A stretch of 64,000 bases of DNA from the NCBI RefSeq assembly GCF_008364845.1, contig NZ_VTTP01000003.1:496001-560000 (forward strand). The letters are read 5' to 3'. The position numbers and the translations under genes are program-made. The notes under the pieces were generated by a model. That model saw nothing but the letters and a program-made list of their open reading frames with translations. It did not search any database and was not told the origin of the DNA. Position 1 is the stretch's first letter, and each line of letters starts with the position of its first letter. Origin of the DNA: Actinotalea subterranea (GTDB taxonomy: Bacteria > Actinomycetota > Actinomycetes > Actinomycetales > Cellulomonadaceae). Positions 16,379 to 25,794 of the stretch are shown piece after piece.

Positions 16379-18490
16379 GTGCCCCAGCCCGCCCCCGTCG
16401 CCCTCGCCCGCCTGTCGCGGACCGGCGTCGTGGCCGGCGTCGTCGCCGCACTCGGGGTAGGGGCGTCAGCCCTCCTGTTCTCCGGCGCAGCCGCCCCCGG
16501 CGGGCTCGTCGACCCGGGCGCCGTGGTGCGCTGGGGGTATCCCGCGAGCCGCGTGCTGAGCGAGCTCGCCACCGCGGTGACGCTGGGCGCGCTCCTGCTC
16601 GCGGCGGCCGTCCTGCCGCGCACCGGTGGACGCGCCAAGGCCGACGGCGCCGCGTGGCCGGCCACCGTCGTCGTCGCCGCGTTCGCGTCCGGCGCGTGGG
16701 CCGTCGCGAGCGTCGCGCACCTGGTGCTGAGCTACGGCTACGTCTCGGGCCGGCCGATCGGTGGCCCGACGTTCGGCTCCGAGCTGGGCCTGTACGTCGG
16801 TCAGGTGTCGATCGGGCGCACCTACCTCGCGGTCACCGTGGTCGCGGCCCTCACGTGCGTCCTCACGTTGCTGGTCACGGGCCCGCGCGGGGCCCTGCTC
16901 ACCGGGCTCTTCGCGACGTCCGCGCTCGTCATGCAGTCGACCACCGGCCACGCGAGCGGCGCGTCCAACCACGAGCTCGCGGTCTCGTCGATGTTCCTGC
17001 ACCTGATGGGTGCGGCCCTGTGGATCGGTGCGCTCGCGGCGCTCGCGCTCGTCGCCCACCGGCTTGGCCGGGACCTGGGCCCGAGCGTCGCCCGCTACTC
17101 CGCCGTGGCCGGCTGGTGCTTCGTCGCCGTCGGCGTCTCCGGGGCCGTCAACGCCGCCGGGCGCCTGGGGTCGCTCGACGACCTCGGCACCACCTACGGC
17201 CTCCTCGTCGTCGCCAAGATCGCTCTGCTCGGCATGCTCGGCCTCCTCGGCTGGGCGCACCGCCGCGCCGTCATCCCCGCGCTCGCGGGCGCGCACGCCG
17301 CCCCCCGCGGGCGCGCCACTGCTGCACGGGCCGGGACCCCGGCGTCGGGCAGCTCTGGTGCGGGCTCGCCCCGGGTCAACGCCCGGGTGGGGGACGGGGC
17401 CTCCGCGCGTGCGCCGTGGCTCTTCTGGCGGCTCGTGCTCGTCGAGCTCGCCGTCATGGGGGCCGTCTCCGGAGTCGCCGTGGCGCTCGGCTCGGCCGAA
17501 CCGCCCGTGCCCGAGGTCGCGTCCGGGGACCTGACCGCGGCCGAGATCGTCACCGGCCACCCGCTCCCGCCCGCGCCCACAGCCGAGCTCTGGCTCACCG
17601 CGTTCCGCTGGGACCTGATCCCGGCGCTCGGGTGCCTTGCGGGGGCGATCGTCTACCTGCGCTGGGTGCGCCGGCTCCGCCTCCGTGGCGACCGGTGGCC
17701 CGTCGGCCGCACGCTCAGCTGGCTCGCCGGCATGGTGCTCCTCGCGTGGACGACGTCGGGCGGCCCCGCGGTCTACGGGCACGTCCTGTTCAGCGCGCAC
17801 ATGCTCCAGCACATGGTGCTCGTGATGATCGTCCCGATCCTCATCGCGCTCTCGGGCCCCGTGACGCTCGGCGCCCGGGCTCTGCCGGCACGCACCGACG
17901 GCTCACGCGGACCGCGCGAGTGGCTCCTCGGCGTCGTGCACTCGACGTGGGCGGGGTTCTTCGCGAACCCCATCGTGGCCGCGGTCAACTTCGCGGGGTC
18001 GATGTTCGTCTTCTACTTCTCGGACGCGTTCGAGCTGGCCCTGACGACGTACCTGGGCCACATCGCGATGGTCGCCCACTTCACGCTCGCCGGGTACCTG
18101 TTCGTCAACGCGCTCGTCGGCATCGACCCCGGGCCGCGCCGTCCGGGCTACCCGCTGAGGCTCCTGCTGCTCTTCGCGACCATGGCGTTCCACGCGTTCT
18201 TCGGCCTCGCGATCGTCAGCTCCGAGATGCTGCTGGTCCCCGAGTGGTTCGGCCTCCTCGGGCGTCCCTGGGGCGAGTCCGCGCTCGACGATCAGCGGAC
18301 CGGCGGCGCCATCGCCTGGGGCATCAGCGAGCTCCCGATGCTCGCTCTCGCGATCGCCGTCGCCGTCTCCTGGACCAGGGACGACGAGCGCACGGCCCGA
18401 CGTCGCGACCGTGCGGCGGACCGCGACGGCGACGCCGAGCTGGCCGAGTACAACGCGATGCTCGAGAAGATCGCCCGCCGCGACGGCTGA
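16379..18490 (+). CDS. CopD-CtaG fusion membrane protein
   Basis: A 703-aa polytopic protein. The N-terminal half (about 20-380) is a CopD-like copper-resistance domain; the C-terminal half (about 410-690) is a caa3-type cytochrome oxidase assembly factor CtaG domain with HMLQHMVLVMIVP and MAFHAFFGLAI. Both modules handle copper on the outer membrane face, so it probably delivers copper to the respiratory oxidase or gives tolerance. The tail DAELAEYNAMLEKI is the CtaG C-terminal signature, useful for recognising the remnant near 47400. Leaderless start. Confidence 0.92.
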   Translation: MPQPAPVALARLSRTGVVAGVVAALGVGASALLFSGAAAPGGLVDPGAVVRWGYPASRVLSELATAVTLGALLLAAAVLPRTGGRAKADGAAWPATVVVAAFASGAWAVASVAHLVLSYGYVSGRPIGGPTFGSELGLYVGQVSIGRTYLAVTVVAALTCVLTLLVTGPRGALLTGLFATSALVMQSTTGHASGASNHELAVSSMFLHLMGAALWIGALAALALVAHRLGRDLGPSVARYSAVAGWCFVAVGVSGAVNAAGRLGSLDDLGTTYGLLVVAKIALLGMLGLLGWAHRRAVIPALAGAHAAPRGRATAARAGTPASGSSGAGSPRVNARVGDGASARAPWLFWRLVLVELAVMGAVSGVAVALGSAEPPVPEVASGDLTAAEIVTGHPLPPAPTAELWLTAFRWDLIPALGCLAGAIVYLRWVRRLRLRGDRWPVGRTLSWLAGMVLLAWTTSGGPAVYGHVLFSAHMLQHMVLVMIVPILIALSGPVTLGARALPARTDGSRGPREWLLGVVHSTWAGFFANPIVAAVNFAGSMFVFYFSDAFELALTTYLGHIAMVAHFTLAGYLFVNALVGIDPGPRRPGYPLRLLLLFATMAFHAFFGLAIVSSEMLLVPEWFGLLGRPWGESALDDQRTGGAIAWGISELPMLALAIAVAVSWTRDDERTARRRDRAADRDGDAELAEYNAMLEKIARRDG

Positions 18491-18597
18491 CCGGCCCCTC
18501 GGTCCTTCACCCTCTCTCGACAGGCGGCCTCCGCCGACCTCGGCCATGCTCGGACCGAACCGGTCGGTCGTCCGACCGCCGACAAGGAGGTACGACC

Positions 18598-18828
18598 ATG
18601 GGAATCGGAAGCGGGATCTTCCTCATCGTCGTGGGCGCGATCCTCGCGTTCGCCATCGCCCCCGACACCTGGGACGTGGTGAACCTCAACATGGTGGGCT
18701 ACATCATGATCGGGGCCGGCATCATCGCCCTGATCATGGGCATGGTCTACAACAAGCAGCGCGCCAACACGAGCCACCGCGAGGTCGTGGAGCGCTACGA
18801 CAACCGGACGCCCCCGCCGGCCGTCTGA
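18598..18828 (+). CDS. DUF6458-type small membrane protein
   Basis: A 76-aa protein with two hydrophobic segments (MGIGSGIFLIVVGAILAFA and VGYIMIGAGIIALIMGMVY) and a short charged tail. AAGGAGG at 18584-18590 gives a strong ribosome-binding site. It matches the short, abundant actinobacterial DUF6458 family of unknown function. A strong hairpin follows 37 bp downstream. Confidence 0.88.
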   Translation: MGIGSGIFLIVVGAILAFAIAPDTWDVVNLNMVGYIMIGAGIIALIMGMVYNKQRANTSHREVVERYDNRTPPPAV

Positions 18829-19092
18829 CCCCGGCACACCGCTCCACCGGGTCGCACGCCCGGAGCACGCCGACGCCCGCATCCCTCTGGGGTGCGGGCG
18901 TCGGTGTGCCCGACGGCATGGCCGGCCGTTCGGCATAGCGCCCCTTGAGCAGAGACCACCTGAGGCAGCGCACATCGCTGGGGTTGAGCCACACAGGCCG
19001 CACCCGGTGCGACGACGTCACCGCTCAGATCAAGACAGGAGGGCCTGCGCCACTACGAGTTGTGCTCGGCCTGCTCGACAGGGGCTCGCCAA
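18829..19092. other. Intergenic stretch with terminator, otherwise uninformative
   Basis: It contains the hairpin at 18861-18909. The rest (18910-19092) has no convincing reading frame, repeat or promoter. It may mark the left edge of the accessory stretch beginning with the lipoprotein gene. Confidence 0.4.
18865..18909 (+). terminator. Hairpin terminator after DUF6458 gene
   Basis: Arms 18865-18881 and 18893-18909 pair over 17 bp with one G-U, and the stem can extend inward by four more pairs to a TCT loop. No T-run follows, as is usual for actinobacterial terminators. Confidence 0.7.
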
Positions 19093-19461
19093 CTACCTCA
19101 CCTCCACGGTGCCGTCCTCGCGGACGTAGATCGTGGTCTCGCCGCAGAGCGGTGGATCGACGGTGCCCAGGATCTGGCCGGTGGCGGTGTCGGTCACCGT
19201 GGCACCCACATCGACGCAAGGCTCCTCCTCTTTGATGGTCCGGTCCTCGTACCGGACCAGTGAGTCTCTGCGTGCAGTGACCTCTTGGGGCTCGGCAGCC
19301 GCGCCGTCCAACGTCAGCGTGACCGAGGTCGTGCGCTGGTTCACCAGCGCGGCTCGGCCTGGTGGGTTGTCGTAGATGCAGCCCGTCGTCGTGAGAGCGC
19401 AGGTGGCTGCCAGCGCGAGGGCTGACAGGGTCTGGCGTGCGCCTGCGGGGTGAGAGGTCAC
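19093..19461 (-). CDS. Small lipoprotein coupled to the metalloprotease
   Basis: A 122-aa protein with a signal peptide ending at a lipobox-like TTTGC (Cys about 28), then a short beta-rich domain with two further cysteines (EEEPCVDVG, DPPLCGET). The GTG at 19461 overlaps the metalloprotease stop (GTGA), so the two are translated together. It may be a partner, inhibitor or anchor of the protease. No family recognised. Confidence 0.75.
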   Translation of the reverse strand: MTSHPAGARQTLSALALAATCALTTTGCIYDNPPGRAALVNQRTTSVTLTLDGAAAEPQEVTARRDSLVRYEDRTIKEEEPCVDVGATVTDTATGQILGTVDPPLCGETTIYVREDGTVEVR

Positions 19462-22400
19462 GGTGCGGCTCCACTGGTGGGCGTGGTGGCTCGATAGGCG
19501 AAGATCCCTGTCGCCGACTGGTCGGGTACCTGCCATGACGGATAGGCGAGGTAGAAGATGTCGGCGTCCACGGCGGCCACGGCTGCTTCCGCATCGGCCT
19601 TGGTCAGGGCGACGCCGTAGTAGAGGGTGAAGGAGACCGAGTCCCCTGGGGCGATCACGCCCAGGTCGAGGTCGAGGGTGCTGCCGGCGCTCCAGTGCGG
19701 CCCCGATGTGGCGTAACCGGAGGTCCCCCACGGGGCAACGGACTGGTCGGTCCATGTCGCTTTGTCCGTGATGTCGATCACACGCGAGTCGTCGCCGCCT
19801 GCACTCTGCGACCAGCTGGACTCCATCTCCCACACGTACCGTGACCAGGTCACGTCCCACGACGTGGTGCGTCGGTAGTAGACGTGGCCCCCTTCCGACG
19901 GCGTCTGCAGCGGCAGTGGCTCAGGACGTTCCACGGCGATGTCCACCGCGTAGAGGTTGGGGTTCTGCGTCGGGTGCACCTGTTGGCGGACGATGAGCCC
20001 GGCGCCGTCGAGTGGGTTGACCGGGCCGACGGAGGTGCCCGTGTAGGCCGTCGACCGCTCGGGGTTGAAGGTGAACGAGCCTGCCTGGACTGTCTTCTCG
20101 CCGTTGTAGTCGAAGTCCTGTCCCGCGACCTCATCGTCTCGCAGCGCCCAGCCGTCGCTCAAGGACACGTGATAGGTACCCTCGCGCTGGACGCCGCTGC
20201 GGTACCCGACCACTCCGGTGTTGCCGATTCCCAGCGCGAGCTTGTCGCTCTGCAGCATCACCATGTCCGGGACGAATGTCGCCGTCCAGCTGACGGTCGT
20301 GGCACCGGTCGACGGCCTGTTCAGTTGGGGTAACGGCACAGCGGTGTTGGTGATCACCAGCACCGCGTTGCCGCACCCGAGCTCGTCCTTGGGACCGATG
20401 GTGGCGGTGTTCTCTGCGGCCGCCGCGGACGAGGCCGCCAGCCGACTGGGAGTGATGCCCCGCGGGCAGACCGTGGGGAAATCGGCGACCTGGCCGATGA
20501 GGGTCGCCGCCGCCCCCGCGTCGACCGTGACGGTCAACTGACCCGTGAGGTCCACCGGTCCGGTGAACTCGATGTAGGAGGCACCTCCTGCCCCCAGGCG
20601 CACGGTGCCGGACTGCTGACGGTGCGTCTCGCCGAAGGTCACCTCCTCCAACGGCTCGATGTGCGGGGTGTCGAGCCGGTCGTGCCAGAACCGGCCCGGC
20701 TGCGCGTCCTCGGTCGTGAAGCCGCCGAAGCCATCGACGTAGCCCAGGGAGTACATCCACGTTCGGAACAGGTGGATCTGCTCGCCGTACCTGTCTCCGT
20801 GGTCGGCCATCACGGACGCGACGGCGCTGGCAGCGCTAAGGGGCAGGAAGAGGCGACCGATCTTGCGCCACGTCCCCTCGATGGCGGCAGCGCCGCCGGT
20901 CGCCTCGTCGGAGTACTGCTGCTGTAGGAACTCCGCCACGGGGAAGGCCCCGTACTCGGGGCCGCCGCCCGTCATAGGTTCGGTTAGTGCGCCGGTGTCG
21001 AGGCTGTTAGCCGAGTTCTCAAGGAACGTCGACAGGAAGTTCGCGTACGTGCCCCGGTGCTGGAACGTGCCCCCGGCATCGGTGCTCTGCACCAGGTGTG
21101 CGCCCCAGTTCGCGGTCGCCTCGACCCACCAGTAGATGTCGGTGGATCCGGGGGCCATCCGCAGGGCCTGCACGGACGGCTGGAGGTAGCGGTACTGCAC
21201 CTGGTGGAAGAACTCGTGGTGGGGAAGCCATTCCTCGATGTCGAGGGGGCTCATTGCGATGACCGGTGGAGTCAGCGGGTTCAGCGACGGCAGGGAGATG
21301 CCCTCTCCCTTGTTGAGGTTCGGGTTGAGGAGGGCGAGTGTCCAGTCCGGCACGGCGAACCCGTGGTCGCTGTACACGGCGCGCGCTCGCTCGAGTGACG
21401 TGAGGGCGAGCTCGACCTCCGCTGGAAGCGTCGAACCAGGGGCCGGGGATCCGATGGTGAGGGAGTGATAGAGCACGGTGAAGTGATCGGAGGTGGCTGC
21501 GCAGTCGAGTACGACGCGCAGGATCGTCACCCTCTGGTCGCACGAGGTCTCGAAGTCGGCAGCACCCATGGGGGTGCCGCCCGCGACCGCCTGTCCCGTC
21601 GATCGCGCCTGCGGCTCGTCGAGGACCGTCGGGATGAGGTCGGCCAGCAGAGACTCGGGAACCTCTCCGCCGGCCATCAGCGCAGAGACGAGGGTCCCCG
21701 CGTCGGGCACCTCGGCGACACCGCTTGCCTGGTACTCGAGCGGCAGGCCCGCCGGCTCTGCCATCGCTTGGATCAACAGGTCCGCCTGCTCCGTTGCGGT
21801 CAGCAGGCCGGCGGCGTGGTCAGCAACTATCCGGGCGACCGAGCCCGCGTCGGCCGCGATCGTGACCCGCACGGGCGCGGAGACGTCCGTGCCACCCTCA
21901 ACGATCACGAGGTCGTAGTCCCCGTCCGTCCACACGCGGGCACCGGCACGCTCCTCGACCACGTTCCAGTCGACGCCGCAGGCGCCGTCCGAGGTCGTGA
22001 GCGCCCCGACATCAGTCCGTGTCCCGTCGGCAGCGATGGCCTGGACTGAGACAGCCGTGGCCGCCGGGCAGATCGCCTCGACGTGCACAGGTCCTGAGAA
22101 CAGCCGACCGGCAGGCACGTCCAGGACGTAGTCGTCCGGCGTGACAGTGATCGGGACGTCAGTGGTCGCGCCGAGCCGACCTGCAGAGTCCACGCCAGCG
22201 GCGTGAAGCCACCACTGCCCAGGCTCCAGGGTGGTCACCAGACGTGACTCTGGCCGCGCCTGGACCGAGTCCAGGCTGGCCGTGGGCGAGTGGTCCACGG
22301 TGGCAACCCACGCCACCACGCCGTCGCTGGGGTCAGCCGGCGCGAAGCCGGCGACCAGGTGACGCTGGCTCGTCGACGCTCCCGGCTCCGGGAGGCCGAC

Positions 22401-23132
22401 CACGGTCGGCGCCTGCGGTGCAGCCGCGTCGACGAGCACTTCGTACGTCGAGAACGGTCCCCACAGCCCCGCAGCGTCCACCGCCCTGACGTTGATCGAC
22501 CACACCCCGTCGCCGGGCACGTCGACCGTTGCCTCTGGCGTCTTAGTCGTGATCTCCGGCTCGTCCACGAGCGGCGAGTCCGCGCCCGACAGGACCGTCT
22601 GGTAACCCACTACCCCGGACGTGTCCGGCGGGACTGTCCAAGACAGTCGCACCTGGGCGCTCGTCGAGACCTCTCCCGCAGGATGCGACTCCGATATCAG
22701 GTCGACGACCTCCGGTGCGAGCGTGTCGATCGCTAGTCGCGTGTGCGCGACGGCGCCGACGGTTCCGTCGGGTGCCACGGCCCGGACGTGGAGCCAGTGC
22801 ACCCCATCCGGCAACGAGGACGACCAGTACGGGTCTAGCTGCGTGATCTCCTGGCCGGGATCGGACTCCGCCTCCTGGTCGACAGTGAGCGCCCATCCGG
22901 CGACATCGGCCTCACCCTCGATCGCCCACGAGGCGCCCACCCATGACGTCGTGATCCACGCATCCGGAGGATCGGTCCACACCACGGGCGCAGGAATCTC
23001 GTCCGCCGCGGCCGCCGGCAGTCCCTGGAGCGTCAGTGCGACGCCTATCAGCACACCGGTGGCCATGACGCGATGGCGCGACCTCGCCCGTTGCCGATGC
23101 TTGCGATCTGTTGAGCCACCATGCAGAGCCAT
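19458..23132 (-). CDS. Large secreted gluzincin-type metalloprotease with Ig-like N-terminal domains
   Basis: A 1224-aa secreted protein. The signal peptide has a basic n-region (RKHRQRARSRHR) and an Ala-rich end near residue 43. Three to four Ig/fibronectin-like segments follow (about 50-400), built on repeats of WTVPPDTSGVVGYQT/DAAGLWG type. The catalytic core has H639-E640-F-F-H643 and, 28 residues later, E671 in WWVEATANW, the gluzincin zinc-site layout also seen in MXAN_6640-like putative metalloproteases. The C-terminal third looks beta-rich and may bind cell surface or substrate. The ATG at 23132 has a G-rich leader. No other protease gene lies nearby. Confidence 0.8.
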   Translation of the reverse strand: MALHGGSTDRKHRQRARSRHRVMATGVLIGVALTLQGLPAAAADEIPAPVVWTDPPDAWITTSWVGASWAIEGEADVAGWALTVDQEAESDPGQEITQLDPYWSSSLPDGVHWLHVRAVAPDGTVGAVAHTRLAIDTLAPEVVDLISESHPAGEVSTSAQVRLSWTVPPDTSGVVGYQTVLSGADSPLVDEPEITTKTPEATVDVPGDGVWSINVRAVDAAGLWGPFSTYEVLVDAAAPQAPTVVGLPEPGASTSQRHLVAGFAPADPSDGVVAWVATVDHSPTASLDSVQARPESRLVTTLEPGQWWLHAAGVDSAGRLGATTDVPITVTPDDYVLDVPAGRLFSGPVHVEAICPAATAVSVQAIAADGTRTDVGALTTSDGACGVDWNVVEERAGARVWTDGDYDLVIVEGGTDVSAPVRVTIAADAGSVARIVADHAAGLLTATEQADLLIQAMAEPAGLPLEYQASGVAEVPDAGTLVSALMAGGEVPESLLADLIPTVLDEPQARSTGQAVAGGTPMGAADFETSCDQRVTILRVVLDCAATSDHFTVLYHSLTIGSPAPGSTLPAEVELALTSLERARAVYSDHGFAVPDWTLALLNPNLNKGEGISLPSLNPLTPPVIAMSPLDIEEWLPHHEFFHQVQYRYLQPSVQALRMAPGSTDIYWWVEATANWGAHLVQSTDAGGTFQHRGTYANFLSTFLENSANSLDTGALTEPMTGGGPEYGAFPVAEFLQQQYSDEATGGAAAIEGTWRKIGRLFLPLSAASAVASVMADHGDRYGEQIHLFRTWMYSLGYVDGFGGFTTEDAQPGRFWHDRLDTPHIEPLEEVTFGETHRQQSGTVRLGAGGASYIEFTGPVDLTGQLTVTVDAGAAATLIGQVADFPTVCPRGITPSRLAASSAAAAENTATIGPKDELGCGNAVLVITNTAVPLPQLNRPSTGATTVSWTATFVPDMVMLQSDKLALGIGNTGVVGYRSGVQREGTYHVSLSDGWALRDDEVAGQDFDYNGEKTVQAGSFTFNPERSTAYTGTSVGPVNPLDGAGLIVRQQVHPTQNPNLYAVDIAVERPEPLPLQTPSEGGHVYYRRTTSWDVTWSRYVWEMESSWSQSAGGDDSRVIDITDKATWTDQSVAPWGTSGYATSGPHWSAGSTLDLDLGVIAPGDSVSFTLYYGVALTKADAEAAVAAVDADIFYLAYPSWQVPDQSATGIFAYRATTPTSGAAP

Positions 23133-23390
23133 GTCGACGCCCCCCGTCTGCTCCGTCCGGCTCGACCGTGGCACTCGGCGCCGCAGTGGGCAACGAAACG
23201 CCCGGCCAGTCATCCGAATGGAGCAGGCAAGAGGCGCATGTCGCCGGGGGCGAGGTCTTCCCGCTGAGGGATCGCTCACCGAGCAGTCCGGCGTCGGGCG
23301 CCACGCCCGGGCTCGTTGGCGATCGCCGGCCACGTCGCCGGTGGCGCCACCACCAGAGGCGACGCCGGGTGCGCTCGTGCGGCCGCGCCC
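23133..23390. other. Intergenic between metalloprotease and chemotaxis genes
   Basis: Both flanking genes run leftwards, so this holds the metalloprotease promoter and the end of the chemoreceptor transcript. No clear hairpin with a T-run or conserved motif is visible. Confidence 0.35.
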
Positions 23391-25043
23391 TCAGTACACG
23401 AAGCGGGAGGCTTGCATACGCAGGTCGGCGGCCATCCGGGCGAGCTCGGCCACGGCCTCGCCGGTCTGCCCGACGATGGACGTGGTCGTCTGGGCCGCGG
23501 AGGCCACGCCGGTGATGTTCGCCGCGATCTCGCCCGACCCCGACGCCGCCTGGTTGACGTTGCGGGTCATCTCGCTGGTGGTGGCGGTCTGCTCCTCGAC
23601 AGCGGAGGCGATCGTCGTCTGGTAGTCGTCGATGGCGCCGATGATCGTGGAGATCTCGCCGATCGCGCCGACGGCACCATCCACGTCGTTCTGGATCGCC
23701 TCGATGCGATCGGCGATCTCCTCGGCCGCCTTGGCCGACTCCCGCGCGAGCTCCTTGACCTCGGATGCGACCACGGCGAAACCCTTGCCGGCCTCCCCGG
23801 CCCTGGCTGCCTCGATGGTGGCGTTCAGCGCGAGCAGGTTCGTCTGCTCGGCGATGGTGGTGATCACCTTGATGACGTTGCCGATCTCCTTCGAGCTCAC
23901 CCCGAGCTTGGCGACCGTCTCGTTGGTGGTCGACGCCGCCCGGGTGGCCTGGCCGGCCACCTTTGCCGCCTCGGTCGCGTTGTGCGCGATCTCCCGGATG
24001 GATGCGCTCATCTGCTCCGCACCGGCAGCCAGGGTCTGGACGTTCCGTGAGACCTGCTCGGCCGCAGCCGCGACCACTCCCGCCTGGGCGGACGTCTCGT
24101 CGGACGTCGTGGAGATCTGCGCCGACGAGGCCGAGAGCTCCTCCGCCGCGCTGGCCACCGTCTCGGAGGTCGACACCACATTGGTGATCGTGGCGCGCAG
24201 GCCGGCCTGGGCGCGCCCCAGGGCGGACGCCATCCGGCCGACCTCGTCCGCGGAGGTGACGTCCGCGCTCACCGTGAGGTCACCCTCCGCCATCGCCTCC
24301 AGCGAGCGCTGCACCCGAGCGATCGGGCGACGCACCACGTTCGCGATGATCAGGCCGAACGTCACCGCCAGCAGCGTCCCCACCGCGGCCGAGACACCGA
24401 TCGCGACGACACCACGTGCGGCGGCGGCGTCAGCCTCGTCCGCCAGCTCACGCAGGTAGGTACCGGTCTCATCGTTCACGGCGGTGAGGTTCTCCACCAT
24501 CGTCCCTCCGATCGGCGTGACCTCCTCGTCCGCAACCAGGTAGCTGGCAAGGTCGCCCGCCTCCGCGGCGGGAATCATCCCGGTGTCGACGATCTCCCGG
24601 TAGCCGTCCAACGCGGCAGTGAAGTCGGCGAAGTTGGCCGGTTCGCGCCCGGTGGCGGCTCGGAACTGCTCCTCGAAGTCGATGACCGCGGCATCCAGCT
24701 GCTCGTACGCGGCCCCCACCGCGTCGACGGGCCCCGAGACGTCGCCACTGATGTAGCTGCCGAGCATCGAGATCCTGTTGCGCATGTTCCACACGCCGTC
24801 CTTGAGCGTCGCCAAGGACGTGTTCAGCTCGGTCTGCGTCTGGACCATCTCGCGGGTCGTCGTGCGCAGGCTGGACAGGGACTGCAGAGCGATCCCTCCG
24901 AGCACGGCTGTGGTCAGCGTGGCGATGGCGACGAGGGAGAGCAGCTTCGCGCGGATCGACCGATCCGCGAAGACGCCAGCGATGCCTCGGCGCGGGGCGA
25001 TCGGGCGGGACTCACGAGCATCTGCGAGGGCGTTGTGGGCCAT
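23391..25043 (-). CDS. Methyl-accepting chemotaxis protein
   Basis: A 550-aa chemoreceptor: N-terminal membrane helix (about 31-55), extracytoplasmic four-helix-bundle sensor (about 56-205), second membrane helix (about 210-232), HAMP (VRRPIARVQRSLEAMAEGDL) and the signalling domain with its hairpin tip (EQTNLLALNATIEAARAGE and GKGFAVVASEVKELA). It implies a motile or at least chemosensory cell, although no other chemotaxis gene is in the window. The start at 25043 follows a weak CGGAG; the longer frame to 25142 adds no plausible domain. Confidence 0.95.
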   Translation of the reverse strand: MAHNALADARESRPIAPRRGIAGVFADRSIRAKLLSLVAIATLTTAVLGGIALQSLSSLRTTTREMVQTQTELNTSLATLKDGVWNMRNRISMLGSYISGDVSGPVDAVGAAYEQLDAAVIDFEEQFRAATGREPANFADFTAALDGYREIVDTGMIPAAEAGDLASYLVADEEVTPIGGTMVENLTAVNDETGTYLRELADEADAAAARGVVAIGVSAAVGTLLAVTFGLIIANVVRRPIARVQRSLEAMAEGDLTVSADVTSADEVGRMASALGRAQAGLRATITNVVSTSETVASAAEELSASSAQISTTSDETSAQAGVVAAAAEQVSRNVQTLAAGAEQMSASIREIAHNATEAAKVAGQATRAASTTNETVAKLGVSSKEIGNVIKVITTIAEQTNLLALNATIEAARAGEAGKGFAVVASEVKELARESAKAAEEIADRIEAIQNDVDGAVGAIGEISTIIGAIDDYQTTIASAVEEQTATTSEMTRNVNQAASGSGEIAANITGVASAAQTTTSIVGQTGEAVAELARMAADLRMQASRFVY

Positions 25044-25132
25044 GGGGGGGGCTCCGTGTCTAGGGACAAGACTCGACCTCCTATCGGCCGCGCACCGCGC
25101 AGGGTGAGGCTTCCCGCCACGACTGAGCTCAG

Positions 25133-25345
25133 GTGCCGCCACAGGAAGCGGTGCCGGTGTGCACGTCGCTCAGCGTTCAGGACACGGGCCGGCCATGCGG
25201 TGACCTCCTTGGGCTCTGCAACGCCGACGGCGAGCTGGGCAAGGAACTCGGCGAGGCGCTCCTTGCCCAAGCGCGTGCGGTCACCCCCGTGCCGGAGGAG
25301 CCCACGCTCGATGAGGTCCGCGCCAACCAGGCCGCGAGGGAGTGA
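25133..25345 (+). CDS. Possible small ORF upstream of the chemoreceptor
   Basis: A 70-codon frame starting at GTG with GC-rich third positions. It holds three cysteines in its first half (VCTSLSV, RPCGDLLGLCNADG) and an amphipathic helix (ELGKELGEALLAQARAV). Not recognised, no clear ribosome-binding site, and it is divergent from the chemoreceptor, so it may be spurious. The rest of 25044-25401 shows nothing. Confidence 0.3.
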   Translation: MPPQEAVPVCTSLSVQDTGRPCGDLLGLCNADGELGKELGEALLAQARAVTPVPEEPTLDEVRANQAARE

Positions 25346-25401
25346 TCAGCGGGGTACCGCTCGGCTCCGTCGCCGCACCACGGGCGTCGTCTGGGCTGAC
25401 G

Positions 25402-25773
25402 CTATGCGGTGACCTCGAGCAGCGAGTCGACCGAGTCGCTCCCCGGCACCTCGAGATACTTCATGGCCGCGGCGATCCACGCGTTGGTGAACGGTCGCTC
25501 CGTCGGTGCGGAGTCGGCGTACTTCGCCGAGAGGTGCGCCAGCCACTCCCGGCCGACCGCGCCCTCGACCAGCCCCATCCGCCGTTCGGAGGCGAGCTCG
25601 AAGGCGATATCGGGTGCCAGCACGGTGTCGTCGGTGATCTCGGTGCCGGTCGTGGCCTTGATGAACGCCCGGTCCTGGGCGGTCAGGTCAGCCAGAACGT
25701 TCCGCTCTGGCGCACCCGAGATGTAGTGGCTGCGCCATCCTGCTGCAGCCGCAGTCGATGCTCCTACCTCCAT
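25402..25773 (-). CDS. Hypothetical 123-aa protein
   Basis: A soluble, mostly helical protein with no signal peptide, membrane helix or recognised domain. Segments such as LTAQDRAFIKATTGTEI and RMGLVEGAVGREWLAHLSAK read as genuine coding sequence. It lies downstream of, and in the same direction as, the secreted protein gene at 25795, 21 bp apart, so the two are probably an operon. Confidence 0.65.
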   Translation of the reverse strand: MEVGASTAAAAGWRSHYISGAPERNVLADLTAQDRAFIKATTGTEITDDTVLAPDIAFELASERRMGLVEGAVGREWLAHLSAKYADSAPTERPFTNAWIAAAMKYLEVPGSDSVDSLLEVTA

Positions 25774-25794
25774 GACAGAGTCCCCTCGCTCGGT

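Noticed and set aside
18910-19092. Possible insertion-sequence end
   Set aside because: The short minus-strand peptide there is not recognisable as transposase and no inverted-repeat partner was found.
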